Source of the DNA: Macrolepiota albuminosa
Taxonomy: Eukaryota; Basidiomycota; Agaricomycetes; Agaricales; Agaricaceae
NCBI GenBank assembly: GCA_027475525.1
Contig: JAMWFC010000059.1
Coordinates: forward strand, 62,001 to 126,000
Reading direction: 5' to 3'
Length of the DNA stretch: 64,000 nt
Positions 23,701-33,181 of the stretch are shown piece by piece. Under the pieces are notes generated by a model. The model ran no database searches, was not told the origin of the DNA, and saw nothing but the letters and a program-made list of their open reading frames with translations. How positions within the stretch are numbered: position 1 is the first letter of the stretch; the number at the start of each line of letters is the position of its first letter. Made by a program: the position numbers and the translations under genes.

Positions 23701-25322
23701 CAGACCCCATCAGCCTGAACCTGGGCGATGAACCATCAACCTGGCGAGAGGCGCTCGAGTCACCAGACGCACACAAATGGCGGACAGCGTACAAGGAGGA
23801 GTTGCAATCACTGAAGGATATGGGCGTCTATAAACTCATACCTAGAGACCAAGTCCCACCGGGTCACAAAATCCGAAAAGGCAGGCCTGTGTTCAAAATT
23901 AAACGTGATGAAACTGGGAAAGCCGTGCGGCACAAGGTACGCTTGGTATTCAAAGGTTTTGAACAAATCTACGGAAAAGACTACACTAAAACAACCTCAC
24001 CTACTGCACGCATGGAATCATGGCGAATCCTTCTCCACATCGCCGCAGCAAAAGGATGGGACGCCACCCAGATCGACGTCAAGACGGCCTTTCTATACGG
24101 CATCCTCCCTGAAGACGAGACCCAGTACATGCAACAGCCAGAAGGATTTGAGGAACTGGACAAGGTAGATTGGGTATGGTGCCTCATGCGAGGTCTGTAT
24201 GGCATGAAGCAAGCTGGGCGCATTTGGAACACGACTGTCAATGAGAAGATGATCTCCTGGGGCTTTACCCATCTAGCATGTGAGTCCTGTGTTTACTTTC
24301 GCAAACGAGACTCTGGCACGACGATTGCCGCACTACATGTCGATGATTTCCTATCAATTGCCAGCACCAAGGCCGAGAACGACTATTTCAAGTCGCAAAT
24401 GCGCTCCGAATGGACAATTACAGACCTCGGTGTGCCAAGATTCGTTGTAGGAATCTCTGTTGAATGGGATCGTGATAAAAATCTAGTTCGACTATCCCAA
24501 ACTGCATTAATCGACAAGATCATACAACAGTTTGGCCAGAAGGACGCGGCACCACTTTCCCTCCCCCTTGATCCAGGTCTCAAACTGCGCAGGGTTGATC
24601 GCGCAACACTCCCGTATGAGGAACAACTCTCTCTGAATCGTATGCCTTACCGGTCTCTTGTTGGCTGCTTACTCTACGTTGCCATATCGACACGCCCCGA
24701 CATAGCTTATGCCGTCCAGCAGCTTACACAATTCGTCGACAATTACACAACCATTCACTGGAACGCTGCAATAAGACTAGTTCGATACCTCAAAGGAACT
24801 CGCGATTTGAAACTCACCCTCGGCGGCAACGACGGCATGCTTCATCTCACTGGGTCCACAGACTCCGATTGGGCCAACTGCCCAGACACGCGACGAAGCA
24901 TCGGCGGCTATGCCTGGAGCCTTGGCTCTGGCGTGATCTCGTGGGCTGCTAGGAAGCAGAAGACAGTCGCAGCATCCTCTTGCGAGGCCGAATACATGGC
25001 CGCCTTCGAAAGTGCTCAGGAATGCGTATGGCTACGCTCACTAATGAAAGGCATCGGCTACAGCGACATAGTTTCTAGACCCACACCCATCCTCTGCGAC
25101 AACAACGCCGCCATCGACTTGTCCAAAGACCCCACCCTACACGCACGAGTCAAACACGTCGATATTAAATACCACTTCCTTTGCGAGCGCGTACAGTCTA
25201 ACGAACTTTGTATCCGATACGTCAATACAAAGCACAACGTGGCAGACCTCTTTACCAAAGCTTTGGCTACCCCCCTGTTCACCCGCCTGCGTGCCCTGCT
25301 CGGCCTTCAGTACTCACCATAA
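20748..25322 (+). CDS. Ty1/copia gag-pol polyprotein (5' truncated)
   Basis: One open frame of about 1,525 codons starts without ATG just after the junction with family A. Gag start is lost; visible gag includes LEIFLQQSGLDRYIFAP. Then come a Cys/His cluster (CCEVCYQLGLNCRGHTKAWC), protease YLDSGATVHIS, GAG-pre-integrase WHWRLGHANYQV with CDVC, integrase core (D of VWIDLAGP, RTGNDGELKS, E of VERMHRTL), RT (QIDVKTAFLYGIL, HVDD), and RNase H (STDSDWANCPDTRRS, SSCEAEYMAA, CDNNAAIDLS). No stop occurs through to 25322, so this is the best preserved copia pol here. The second integrase Asp context is odd (see findings). Confidence 0.93.
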   Translation, partial: PRKLEIFLQQSGLDRYIFAPATKPDRLITQPNPSSEPNAYANWLSNNDLIIGVIRAAVSDAEQEGLTTDGTAKECYDALKSRAHREGPVKQVALIREALSTYAPISEPIENTVRRICELIDRAFAIGDIDKDLLKCIALLNSIHDKSFKSVQTQVSRGLADSTKDKVYTSTDIRKLFQTIDSLATLSKPSSDTALLAKPSARPHNHGPNFPCCEVCYQLGLNCRGHTKAWCIKPGGGMAGKTIEESKAARLAARGGGNKSGGVNNKTGGGSNAKTGIAVKGLDGQAYIVDASQLQKIQIDTAKTGSTEFAGIASSTSLANSTDFFEYEGFMAVEDDVNDLGDELRVSIDWGDKATQDCETILATTVIAPLNQAERTTLVSLNEKPFYLDSGATVHISPCRSDFVTLQAIPPRAIRGIGGSSIEAVGVGKIRLHIQNKAEIILKNALYIPTSTVRLISVSALVSGMNASITFTSMGVTILDNNSSTLLASGPLISGRRLYTLDLQSALAEHALTATQKPIKLNTWHWRLGHANYQVVATMARTGILPGTPSASLLAQPKCDVCILGKQTKTSVPKVWEEGRRATEKLMIVWIDLAGPMHVESRTGNKYIMDLVDDYTNMAWSIPLKSKGEALTALQTWERARELETGKHIGIFRTGNDGELKSNEMNKWLDSIGSRQQFGAPYTSAHMGRVERMHRTLQGKARTMRLAAKCPEFLWDEFYLTASHLHQKTPTKSLKGKTPFQLWYNRLPDYSYMRKIGCRAFVLIQNEYNPKLSARSIECVLIGYGSNSKTYRCYDPRTKKIYESYHVKFLERHDGHPISANLVNSSPTPTMSPDEPKNIGQVEKLSTGIPFVLDDDDDEAAITSFQPAAQIPNDRAAPQGADDPPQATIPRRSNRIPVPTARSQPDNPPATRLERAVQDSRDAATRVQIARTECRQANARSVTTEPHAHQDQAHDNDVVPNLPDLANVATMDEIEHLLALAESQADPISLNLGDEPSTWREALESPDAHKWRTAYKEELQSLKDMGVYKLIPRDQVPPGHKIRKGRPVFKIKRDETGKAVRHKVRLVFKGFEQIYGKDYTKTTSPTARMESWRILLHIAAAKGWDATQIDVKTAFLYGILPEDETQYMQQPEGFEELDKVDWVWCLMRGLYGMKQAGRIWNTTVNEKMISWGFTHLACESCVYFRKRDSGTTIAALHVDDFLSIASTKAENDYFKSQMRSEWTITDLGVPRFVVGISVEWDRDKNLVRLSQTALIDKIIQQFGQKDAAPLSLPLDPGLKLRRVDRATLPYEEQLSLNRMPYRSLVGCLLYVAISTRPDIAYAVQQLTQFVDNYTTIHWNAAIRLVRYLKGTRDLKLTLGGNDGMLHLTGSTDSDWANCPDTRRSIGGYAWSLGSGVISWAARKQKTVAASSCEAEYMAAFESAQECVWLRSLMKGIGYSDIVSRPTPILCDNNAAIDLSKDPTLHARVKHVDIKYHFLCERVQSNELCIRYVNTKHNVADLFTKALATPLFTRLRALLGLQYSP

Positions 25323-25361
25323 TCCCACGTGAGGAGGAGCGAAGTCTCCGGTGAGGAGGAG

Positions 25362-25708
25362 TGTTGGCCCATGTGTGGCCACCGTCACCTCGCTCCTATC
25401 ACACGTATCACACATATCACATCGTATCCTTTGTACGCATTGTCTCTTTGATTGTCTCTTTGATTTCCTCTTTCTTTGTCCCTATACATATATATATAGC
25501 TACACACATAGACGCACCCTCAGTCACTTATTCTGGACTGAGGGTACGTCAATATGCTTACCTACAGACTGCCGAACTATCTAACGTCGTACCGATAGAC
25601 TTGAATACTCACGTACATACTAGGTACGACATAATATCAGTCACTTATTCTGGACTGAGGACTTGAATACTCACGTACATACTAGATTGGTGCTCTTTAG
25701 TTCTAACA
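25362..25708 (+). repeat. Copia 3' LTR (about 347 bp)
   Basis: A purine run GGTGAGGAGGAG ends at 25361 and TGTTGGCCCATG starts the LTR, 40 bp after the pol stop. A TATATATATAG box lies near 25489. The inferred end is CTAACA at 25708, just before family B sequence. Inside are two copies each of CAGTCACTTATTCTGGACTG and CTTGAATACTCACGTACATA. The end is inferred, since the 5' LTR is absent. Confidence 0.65.
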
Positions 25709-28030
25709 CTGATCAACCCCCAAACATTCCTTGGAACAGGTACAAAGGACCAAACTACCCAGGCCAATCTCAGACACGTGTCAAACCCGCTCCAGCTAAT
25801 GCATCCACAACCCCGATTGACCTGAACACACTCAACATTAGGATCATTGGAGCTGCCCCCTTTGCCCGCCTCATGAAGGATGGAACCCCCATATTTCAGC
25901 TACACACCTCGCCATCTCTCCCAGAGAAACACCTATGAGGGGACACTACCCTCCCGGAAAAGAAGACCAAGGAGCAGATCCTCCAAGAAGTAGTTCCCCC
26001 AGAGTATCACAAGTTTGCTGACGTATTCTCTGAAGGAGACGCCAAGGAGGTCCGCCCTTACGACCACACGATCGACCTCAAGGAAGGAGTCGCCCCCCCT
26101 TTTGGCAAGGTGTACAACATGTCAGAGGTCAAACTCTGGGCCCTCAAGGACTACCTCGACAAAATGCTCGGTAAGGGATTCATCTGACCCTCCGCCTTGG
26201 CCGCCAGAGCCCCAGTTCTATTCGCCAAGAAGAAGGACGGTTCGCTCCAACTCTGCGTCAACTACCAGGGACTCAATAAGATCACCAAGAAGAACCGCTA
26301 CCCGCTTCCGCTCATCGGCAATCTGGTCGATCGACTCCGCAGTGCCAAGGTTTACACAAAAATTGACCTCTGCTCCAGCTACAACAACGTCCGCATTGCC
26401 CTGGGACATGAGTGGAAAACCGCATTTCGCACGCAGTATGGTCTGTTTGAGTACCTTGTGATGCCTTTTGGAATGACTAACTCCCCCGCCACGTTCCAAT
26501 ACTTCATGAATGACATCTTCCATAACAATCCCTCCCAAACATCTGAATGCCGTACTGATCTTAAACAATGAAGGGACCCTGAGCCAGATCTGCCGCGCCC
26601 CCTGAGACAAGTACTTCACTGACCATGACCCCCACGACCCCCCTGACAGAACCGACTGGGACCCTGCCTTCTCCTTATCCCCCGACAAAAAATTCCTCCT
26701 CTGGGATGGCCGCATCTATGTCCCAGATCACGCCCGACTTCGCTACAACATTCTCCGCCAACACCATGACCACAAGCTCCGGAGACACCCTGGAATACGT
26801 AAGACCCTCCAGCTTATCTCCCGGACTTACTTTTGGCCAGGATTGAAGAAGGACGTGACCCGCTACATTTGATCATGCAAACCCTGCCTCTGGGCCAAGG
26901 TCCCCTGACACTGACTGTATGGACTCCTGAAACCCCTGCCGGTCAGGCGACGCCCCTGGTCCTCCATATCTCTGGACCACATCATCAAACTCCTGGAATC
27001 TGAAGGGTTCGATGCCATTCTCGTTGTTGTGTGTAGGCTAACCAAGCAGGGCATCTTCCTACCCTGCCACACCACGGATACCGCCCTGGACCTCGCCCAG
27101 CTGTTCCTCCAGCACGTCTTTGTGGAACATGGTCTCCCAGACAACATCGTCTCCAACCGCGGCCCTCTCTTCGTATCCAAGTTTTCGACTTCCCTGTGTA
27201 AGGCCCTTGATGTAAAGACTAACCTCTCTACCGCCTACCATCCCGAAACCGACAGTCAAACCAAAAGGGTCAATCAGTTTTTTGAGCAGTACCTCTGACT
27301 GTACGTCAACTACTTGCAGGACGACTGGCACACCGAGCTCCCCCTGGCCGAGTTCACCTACAACAACACGCTGCATTCCGCCACTGGGGTATCACCCTTC
27401 TTTGCCAACAAGAGATACCACCCTCGACTGATGCTCTTGCTCTGGGACATCCCATTGCACGCCGCCCACGAGGTCACCTGGGATCTCCAGTCCCTTCACG
27501 AGTTTCTCCGGGAAGAGATCAACACTGCAAACCAGGCCTATCTGAAACATGCTGACCAGAAACGGGAAGACACCCCCAACTGGACCCCCGGAACAAAGGT
27601 ATGGTTAGATTGACGCCACCTCTGCACCCGCTGGCCCTCCCCAAAACTCAATCACAAGCGCCTCGGCCCATTCAAAGTTTTGAAGAAGGTCTCATCCCAC
27701 GCCTACAAGATCGAGCTCCCGGGACTTAAAAGTCTGCACCTGGTATTCCACGTCAGCCTCCTGGAACAACACCCTCCGCATCCCTTCTCCAAACGGCGGC
27801 CCAAACCCCCTCCCCCGGTCAAGGTCAAGGACGAGTACCACTACAAGGTTGAAGACATCCTCGACTCCCAGAATATCCGTGGACACACTTCCTCGTACGA
27901 TGGAAGGGATACGGCCCAAAGGATGACACTTGGAAACTGCGCCGAAATCTCGAAGGCGCCCTTGACAAACTCCAGGACTTCCAGCAACGGCACCTGGGAA
28001 ACAACCCTCCCAGGCGCATGACTCACAGAC
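25709..28030 (+). pseudogene. Ty3/gypsy family B copy (PR tail, RT, INT, chromodomain)
   Basis: It begins mid-ORF at the protease tail (DQPPNIPWNRYKGPNYPG), then RT ([35 protein letters not shown]) up to NDIFHN. There it jumps directly into the integrase N-terminus, deleting the YLDD half of RT and all RNase H. Integrase core residues are damaged: VSNRGPLF for the usual SDRGP (Asp lost) and DSQTKRVNQ for NGQTERVNQ (Glu to Lys). Stops include TGA near 26187, 26602, 26871 and 27297. The chromodomain ([12 protein letters not shown]) shifts frame and continues as [15 protein letters not shown]. The copia LTR borders it on the left. Confidence 0.88.
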
Positions 28031-28450
28031 GGCAGTAGTGGGCATAACCCCCACCTCTGGGCCCAGTAGGGATTCAACTCCCATGTATACTTTCTGCTTT
28101 CCCTTTTCTAGATCTTACTCCCTTTTTAGTAGTCTTTCACAGTAGTGTCCCGGAGTCTGGGCAAAGGTGCTCTTTCTGGTTTTTTCCCCTTACTCACACT
28201 GCCTTTTGACCCTGGGAAACCAAGTATATACATTTTTTCTATGAGTACAGTTATTCTACAAGTAACAACCAAACGGACAAAAAATGCAGACACAAATATG
28301 GCGCCCCTAACGCTGGGGCCCCGAACCAGAGCTCTCCTTGTCATCCCCTCCCCTCGGCCAACCCCGGAAATCCTCCCCCATCCCCCCTGGACCATGCTCC
28401 CGGCACACTTCCTTGGCCAGCAGATCCCAGGATGGAAGGGGCAAAGAGTT
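28031..28450 (+). other. Family B 3' untranslated region and possible LTR start
   Basis: It is collinear with 10860-11180 in the other copy. It is cut at about 28450 by family E sequence. No gene is seen. Confidence 0.5.
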
Positions 28451-28604
28451 AGTTTAGGAGAAGTTATAGAGAATAGAACGAATAGCGCAGCGAAGCATGC
28501 CCATAGCTGGCACCGTAAACAACGAAGACAAGATAGACAAAGCTAGCGCCGAACTTAGTGATGAAGTCAGGCAAAGCTAGCGTGAATTGAAAGCTAAGTG
28601 TAAC
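28451..28604 (+). other. Family E fragment (upstream of integrase)
   Basis: Nearly identical to 42842-42990, the leader of the family E integrase copy (shared TTTAGGAGAAGTTATAGAG and GCTGGCACCGTAAACAAC). It is cut by a solo LTR at 28605; similarity appears to resume weakly just after 29123. Confidence 0.7.
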
Positions 28605-29122
28605 TGTAAGGGCGACCTCTAGAGGCTGTGGCTCAGTCACACAGCTGGCAGAGGGAGATCCAAAGTGTATTAGAATATATACTGACAATATCAAGGTAGC
28701 TACTCACCTGGCAGAGGGAGATCCAAAGAGAACAAGTCTAGGGATTCCCTATGCCAGGTTGGACGCTTCTGAGGCCTCTGAAGCGTGGGAAACAACTGTA
28801 CAGTACAACAAAACCTTAAAAACTCGAAAATTGCCTACACAAACACTTGTACAAATAAGGGGCAAACTCTGGCAAACTCTGGCTTATATAAGTGGTCTGG
28901 AAGCAGTGCTGAGTGGGCCCATACTTGTCTGAATGGTGGCTAAAGAACCAGAGCATCTCAAGGGCTGAGAGTGGTACTATCAGATAGTGTTGAAAGAATA
29001 GAAACAGTAAAATGAAATAGTGTCAGAAGAAGTAAGAGAATGAATGGAAGGAGAGTGAAGAGATAAGGAGTGAGAAAAGGAAGAAATGAGGAGAAAAGGA
29101 AGAAATGAGGAGTCCCCTGACA
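28605..29122 (-). repeat. Solo family C-type LTR with target-site duplication GTAAC
   Basis: 518 bp; on the minus strand it starts TGTCAGGGGACTCC and ends GCCCTTACA. GTAAC flanks it at 28600-28604 and 29123-29127. It holds two copies of CTGGCAGAGGGAGATCCAAAG and a TATA-like TTATATAAG near 28885. It is longer than the 312-bp version, mainly in the part upstream of the conserved end. It inserted into family E sequence. Confidence 0.93.
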
Positions 29123-29127
29123 GTAAC

Positions 29128-29537
29128 TGGGTGCTCAAGAGGTTACGATTCGTTATTATATACATGACAAGTAGCTAGTTTTTATACCTTGCACTATGGT
29201 ATTTCCAAAATAAGTCCATTGACAGCGCTAGCAGTTAGCGCCTTTCTTTGTGGTTGTAGCTAACGGCCACCTGTCAACGGTGACCTGCAGCTCATGGGTG
29301 ACAGCGACCAACAGCGACTCTAAAACTACTTAGAAATGGTACGAGTTTGCTCACTTTTTGATGTAATTAAATTGGCCATGTCATCCCGGGGTATGGTCGG
29401 AGAATCCTCAACAGACGCCGTGAGTGCTAATTCCGGTGCTAAACATTGTACCATCTTTTGATAGATTTGAGTGTCGGGTCTGTGTGTATCCTGTCTCATC
29501 GTCATTGATTCCTTTAGACTTCTGATTGAAGTGCCTC
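29128..29537. other. Unassigned sequence with a minus-strand frame at the insertion site
   Basis: A minus-strand frame (stop near 29326) reads TSIRSLKESMTMRQDTHR and PTIPRDDMANLITSK. It continues in frame across the GCCTC duplication into sequence right of 36306 (ELVIGTVHHRG) once the element is removed, so the young element inserted into something coding-like. I do not recognise it. Confidence 0.35.
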
Positions 29538-29713
29538 TGTAACCGGAGTTACGGGTTAGAACTATCCTGTGTGTATCACACAAGTGCTAAATCAGACCGC
29601 AGTATCGGATTGACTAGTACTTAGAGTGAAAACAAGATGTTGTCTTACGTAATACTCTACTAAATGATTATAGCGTCGTTGACGCTGATGGTAATACGGA
29701 TGACTCCATTACA
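29538..29713 (-). repeat. Family A 3' LTR of the young element
   Basis: 176 bp; on the minus strand it starts TGTAATGGAGTCATCC and ends CCGGTTACA. The only difference I see from the 5' LTR is near the outer end (ATTACA here, GTTACA at 36301 on the plus strand). Confidence 0.95.
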
Positions 29714-29731
29714 TACCCCCCAATGAGACCG
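29714..29731 (-). other. Polypurine tract of the young family A element
   Basis: On the minus strand, GGTCTCATTGGGGGGTA lies directly before the 3' LTR, the expected place of the plus-strand primer. Confidence 0.7.
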
Positions 29732-30104
29732 AATACTCGGTCTTGATCACGGGAGGTAGAGCGAAATGAAAGATGCACGGTAGTGCAACAACGATGAAAG
29801 ATGCACGGTAGTGCAATAACGGATGGATGCACGCGTATTGCGTGGCTGCACGGCGTTAGCACTCATGCGCAAGGAAGATGTGTCGGCTGGACACAATCGG
29901 AAGCAGTCATTATCAGACACGGGCGTAGGGGACTACAGCAGTAGAAAGCAAATGTTGTGTATAATAAAATTATATAAAAAAAAAACAAAAGAATGACCCC
30001 TCCTCTGGGTCCGCTGTATCTACACGCGACTCTAAAGTGCGTATCAGCTGAAATGGCTTGAGTTAAATACTCAGAGATACATACACAATATTGTATACAA
30101 GGGT
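29732..30104. other. Non-coding sequence between ORF2 and the 3' LTR
   Basis: It contains a short tandem repeat (GATGAAAGATGCACGGTAGT units near 29765 and 29790) and an A-rich run near 29975. No gene is seen. Confidence 0.5.
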
Positions 30105-31268
30105 CTAGGACCCGGATGACGATGCTCCTGCGCCAGCGCCCGTCTCAGTCACCATTGCCTCCTCCTCCAGTGCGACGTTAATCGTGGGAGGGGGAGGCGC
30201 CGATTCCGTCCTCGGTGGGGTTATAGGCCCCTCGGCTGCAGGCGTGTCTACCACCATAGGCTCTGTTAGTGCGACGTTAATCGCTGAAGCGGTGGTGGTA
30301 AGCGTACCCTGCTCTGCCGTGCGTGACAGGAGATTGACCCGGCCTGGGTCCATGTCTGCTGCTGGCAGGTCATGCGCTGCTGAGCGTTTTAGGAGGTTGA
30401 CCCGATTCGGGTCCATGCCAATTAAGTAATAGAGGCCGTTGGCCTCAGGGTTTTCCGGGAGCTTGCTCTCCTCGTGGTGCTTGAACATCAGACGATAGTG
30501 ATTGTCTTCAGTCATCTCCCGCCATCCATCCCATTGCGGGATTGCGGCGGGGGTGCCATACGTGGAGAGGCGCTCCATGCGCTCGTCGTCGACCTGCTTA
30601 AAGATGTCCATAGACATCGTGGGGGAATGGAACTGCTGTTCCAGGAAGACTACGCCATACGTGTACGCATGGTCCACCCATTCCAGCAGAATCTGGTTGT
30701 GTAAAAGGACACGTAATGCGTTGTCGTCGGAGAAGTTCTGTGCATGGTCGTCGGACACGTGAACTTGGTGAATTTTGAGCTGCGGCCCACGTTGAGGCTC
30801 AAATGGCTGCTCGGGGAACATGGTGTCATATGAGGCAATCGCCTCTCGATAAAGCCCTGGTCGGGCCACGACGAGGGTCATGCGCCGTATGATCACCGGC
30901 TTGGCTGCGCTGTTAGCGCACAATGCTCGACATAAGGCAAACCCAAAGAGGGTCCGCCAGTGCATGCGGTAGGCATGATCTACGGCGATACCTTGATAGG
31001 TATTCTCCAGCCCAGGTCGACCAAAGACCAGCGCGTACTGCGCCAGTTGGTCAAGGTCAAACGGTGTGGCTGGATCCTGAGCGGGCATTACGCACAGCGC
31101 CGTGGTGCCATCGTCTTTCGTGCACAAAAAGCGCCCCGGAATGTGTCCTCGCTCGACAAGAGCGAGGTCGTCAGGGCCCTGCATCGGGTTGACGAGTTCT
31201 TGGTACCTAGGCTCCTTCATCAGGAGCTGCATGGTTCGGTCATGCAGAGCCTCCACTGTTCTGCGCAA
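30105..31268 (-). CDS. ORF2: unrecognised protein carried by family A
   Basis: 387 codons, no domain I can name. It reads as a mostly helical, soluble protein: EALHDRTMQLLMKEPRYQEL, FDLDQLAQYALVFGRPGLEN, YRMHWRTLFGFALCRALCA, then a segment with MFPEQPFEP, and a disordered Pro/Thr/Glu-rich tail with two copies of DP(N/G)RVNLL. No signal peptide or membrane segment is seen. It overlaps the end of ORF1 by 29 bp in a different frame. In the copy at 11956-12678 the same residues are continuous with the ORF1 end, so ORF2 is the C-terminal part of one larger protein. The frame is free of stops, unlike most neighbouring sequence. Confidence 0.75.
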   Translation of the reverse strand: MRRTVEALHDRTMQLLMKEPRYQELVNPMQGPDDLALVERGHIPGRFLCTKDDGTTALCVMPAQDPATPFDLDQLAQYALVFGRPGLENTYQGIAVDHAYRMHWRTLFGFALCRALCANSAAKPVIIRRMTLVVARPGLYREAIASYDTMFPEQPFEPQRGPQLKIHQVHVSDDHAQNFSDDNALRVLLHNQILLEWVDHAYTYGVVFLEQQFHSPTMSMDIFKQVDDERMERLSTYGTPAAIPQWDGWREMTEDNHYRLMFKHHEESKLPENPEANGLYYLIGMDPNRVNLLKRSAAHDLPAADMDPGRVNLLSRTAEQGTLTTTASAINVALTEPMVVDTPAAEGPITPPRTESAPPPPTINVALEEEAMVTETGAGAGASSSGS

Positions 31269-32955
31269 ACATCTGGAGCTCTGTGATCAGCATATACACG
31301 ACGATTCTGTCGCAATGCGGGACGTGTACATTGGCGTAATACTTATAGAGCTGGTCCAGCTCTAGAGGAGTGCGGGGGAGACCGCGTGGGGTGTGCTTAT
31401 ACACAATCATGCCCGGGATGTGGGCAGGATGGCCAGAGGAATATTCATATGACGCTGCTCTATTGGTGTCAGCTCCCATCAACACCGTATTCGTGGCATA
31501 CGAATAATAGGTGCAATGGCTGAGTGCTCCTCTAAAGCACGAGTTCATTCGCTTGATATCGAGCGGACCCCACACCTTCACCCCCAAGCCATCGGGGATC
31601 CTCCCCAAATATTCATCCTCGGCCCTCGCCTTCTGGGCCTTTAGCTCCTTGGCATGAATCGACTCTCCATAGTCGCTCTCGTCGGACAGAGATGGTACTG
31701 GGTTTTTGCCTTTATCAGGCCTAGTCTTCCCCCTCGAGGTTGCCACCAGACCATCATACTGCTCCGGCGTACGAGGGTCTGGGGTCAAGACGACCACGGG
31801 GTACTTTGCTGGTGGGGCCGGTACAAACACCGGCAACATAAACAACATCTGGACTTCTCCCGCTCGTGTGGGAATGCCAGCAGGAAGGAGTATAACTTCC
31901 AATTTGGAGGCATCGAGAGGCGGCTTGCGGCCACGATGCTGACGAGACGGCCCCGACTTGGTCAGGGCAGATGATTCTGGTTGTGGCTGAGCCACCGGAG
32001 GGGCAGGCGCATTTTGCGCCAGAGTATTCCCTCCAGGCCCAGCATGAGGAGTAACAGTAACGGGCGCTCTTGGCGCCACAGCGACGGGTTTGGACCCCCT
32101 AGGTGGGGCCTGAGATGAGGCGGCTTCCCGCTGACCCAAGGACAGACCTGCCAAGGGTTCACTGACGGCAGCCAGTGACTCTGAAGAGGCCTGCAAGCCC
32201 GACTTGGGTAACTGCAATGACGAAGCCACGGGCTGAGGAGGCTGCTCATGGCGCGGGAATTGCGCTTCCGATGGCATCCTTGCCTGTGGGGGAACAACCG
32301 GTCGACTGGGCTGATATCTCGCCCTCTTGACCTCAGTGGTCGATTCCTCACTCGTGGCGATTTTGCGCTTAGAAGCGCATTCGATCTGCTCCAGCGCTGC
32401 AATGCGCTGCCTCTTCATCAGCTCGATCTGGTCGAGCAATCCCTCCATCACCATCACGGCCAAGCTGTCCTGCAGAAAGGACGCAGTTGCAGGGACTGGC
32501 TGTCCCGCTGCTTCCAGTCTGCCCAACAACACATCTGACCCAACTACACTCTGCGCTTGTGGCGCAGGCTCCTCATACGACTCTGCTGCGGGCCGATGAG
32601 CCCATGGAACTGACGGCGGCCCCGTCACCACACCCGCATACGTCGGATACGACGCAGACGAGCGTGAGGACGGTTCCTGATAGTACCGTTCTCGACGCAA
32701 GCTATCCTCCGGGCGCCCATAGCGCCCATCATCATCGATCTCCATCTCTTGCGAGTGGAGGGGTGTTTGGTAGGGGAGCGGCTCCTCGCGGCCCGGATAG
32801 GCCACACCCGCTGACTGCAACTGACTCGCCGCCGGATATGGCGGCTGCCTCTGAAACTGGGAAACCTGGGATGACGTCTGTATATTTGGGGGTCTCCCCC
32901 CTCCACTAGAGCCTTGCCGGCTCTGATCACTCTTTTGCGGCCCCCAATAGGCCAT
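31240..32955 (-). CDS. ORF1: unrecognised protein carried by family A
   Basis: 571 codons starting ATG (MAYWGPQKSDQSRQGSSGGG). The N-terminal 200 residues are Pro/Gln/Ser/Tyr-rich and disordered-looking. A helix with a basic end follows (SFLQDSLAVMVMEGLLDQIE, then CASKRKIATSEE), then a second Pro/Ala-rich linker, then an ordered C-terminal part (RIPDGLGVKVWGPLDIKRMN, TYYSYATNTVLMGAD, HTPRGLPRTPLELDQLYKYY, VVYMLITELQMFA). No known catalytic motif or zinc finger is visible. It starts about 227 bp downstream of the Gag fusion stop, on the same strand. Diverged copies lie at 5797-7140 and 11836-13407. Function unknown. Confidence 0.78.
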   Translation of the reverse strand: MAYWGPQKSDQSRQGSSGGGRPPNIQTSSQVSQFQRQPPYPAASQLQSAGVAYPGREEPLPYQTPLHSQEMEIDDDGRYGRPEDSLRRERYYQEPSSRSSASYPTYAGVVTGPPSVPWAHRPAAESYEEPAPQAQSVVGSDVLLGRLEAAGQPVPATASFLQDSLAVMVMEGLLDQIELMKRQRIAALEQIECASKRKIATSEESTTEVKRARYQPSRPVVPPQARMPSEAQFPRHEQPPQPVASSLQLPKSGLQASSESLAAVSEPLAGLSLGQREAASSQAPPRGSKPVAVAPRAPVTVTPHAGPGGNTLAQNAPAPPVAQPQPESSALTKSGPSRQHRGRKPPLDASKLEVILLPAGIPTRAGEVQMLFMLPVFVPAPPAKYPVVVLTPDPRTPEQYDGLVATSRGKTRPDKGKNPVPSLSDESDYGESIHAKELKAQKARAEDEYLGRIPDGLGVKVWGPLDIKRMNSCFRGALSHCTYYSYATNTVLMGADTNRAASYEYSSGHPAHIPGMIVYKHTPRGLPRTPLELDQLYKYYANVHVPHCDRIVVYMLITELQMFAQNSGGSA

Positions 32956-33181
32956 TCTAACGCAACACGTAGACTACGTGTATTGGGACTGAGGAAAGAA
33001 AGAAAAAAACAATCTCCCAACTCCGCCAGTGGTGTAAACAACCACAAACACACGCCACCCGGCGCCGCGTCGGCGATCATAATCGCCTAAATAGTTACAA
33101 TCACAGCCACACTTAGTGGCCACCCGGTCATTTACCGGCAATCAAAGTGGACTTCGTCCACATTCCACCACCACACGCGCA
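32956..33181. other. Spacer between Gag fusion and ORF1
   Basis: Non-coding. The part next to the Gag stop (33135-33181) is shared with the old family A element at 20698-20740; beyond that the old element is lost. It could hold signals for expressing ORF1, but none is recognised. Confidence 0.4.

Noticed and set aside
20982..25322. Taking the copia ORF start at 20982 as the true start
   Set aside because: That codon is TTG and the frame is open back to 20748 with gag-like residues; the true start is lost.
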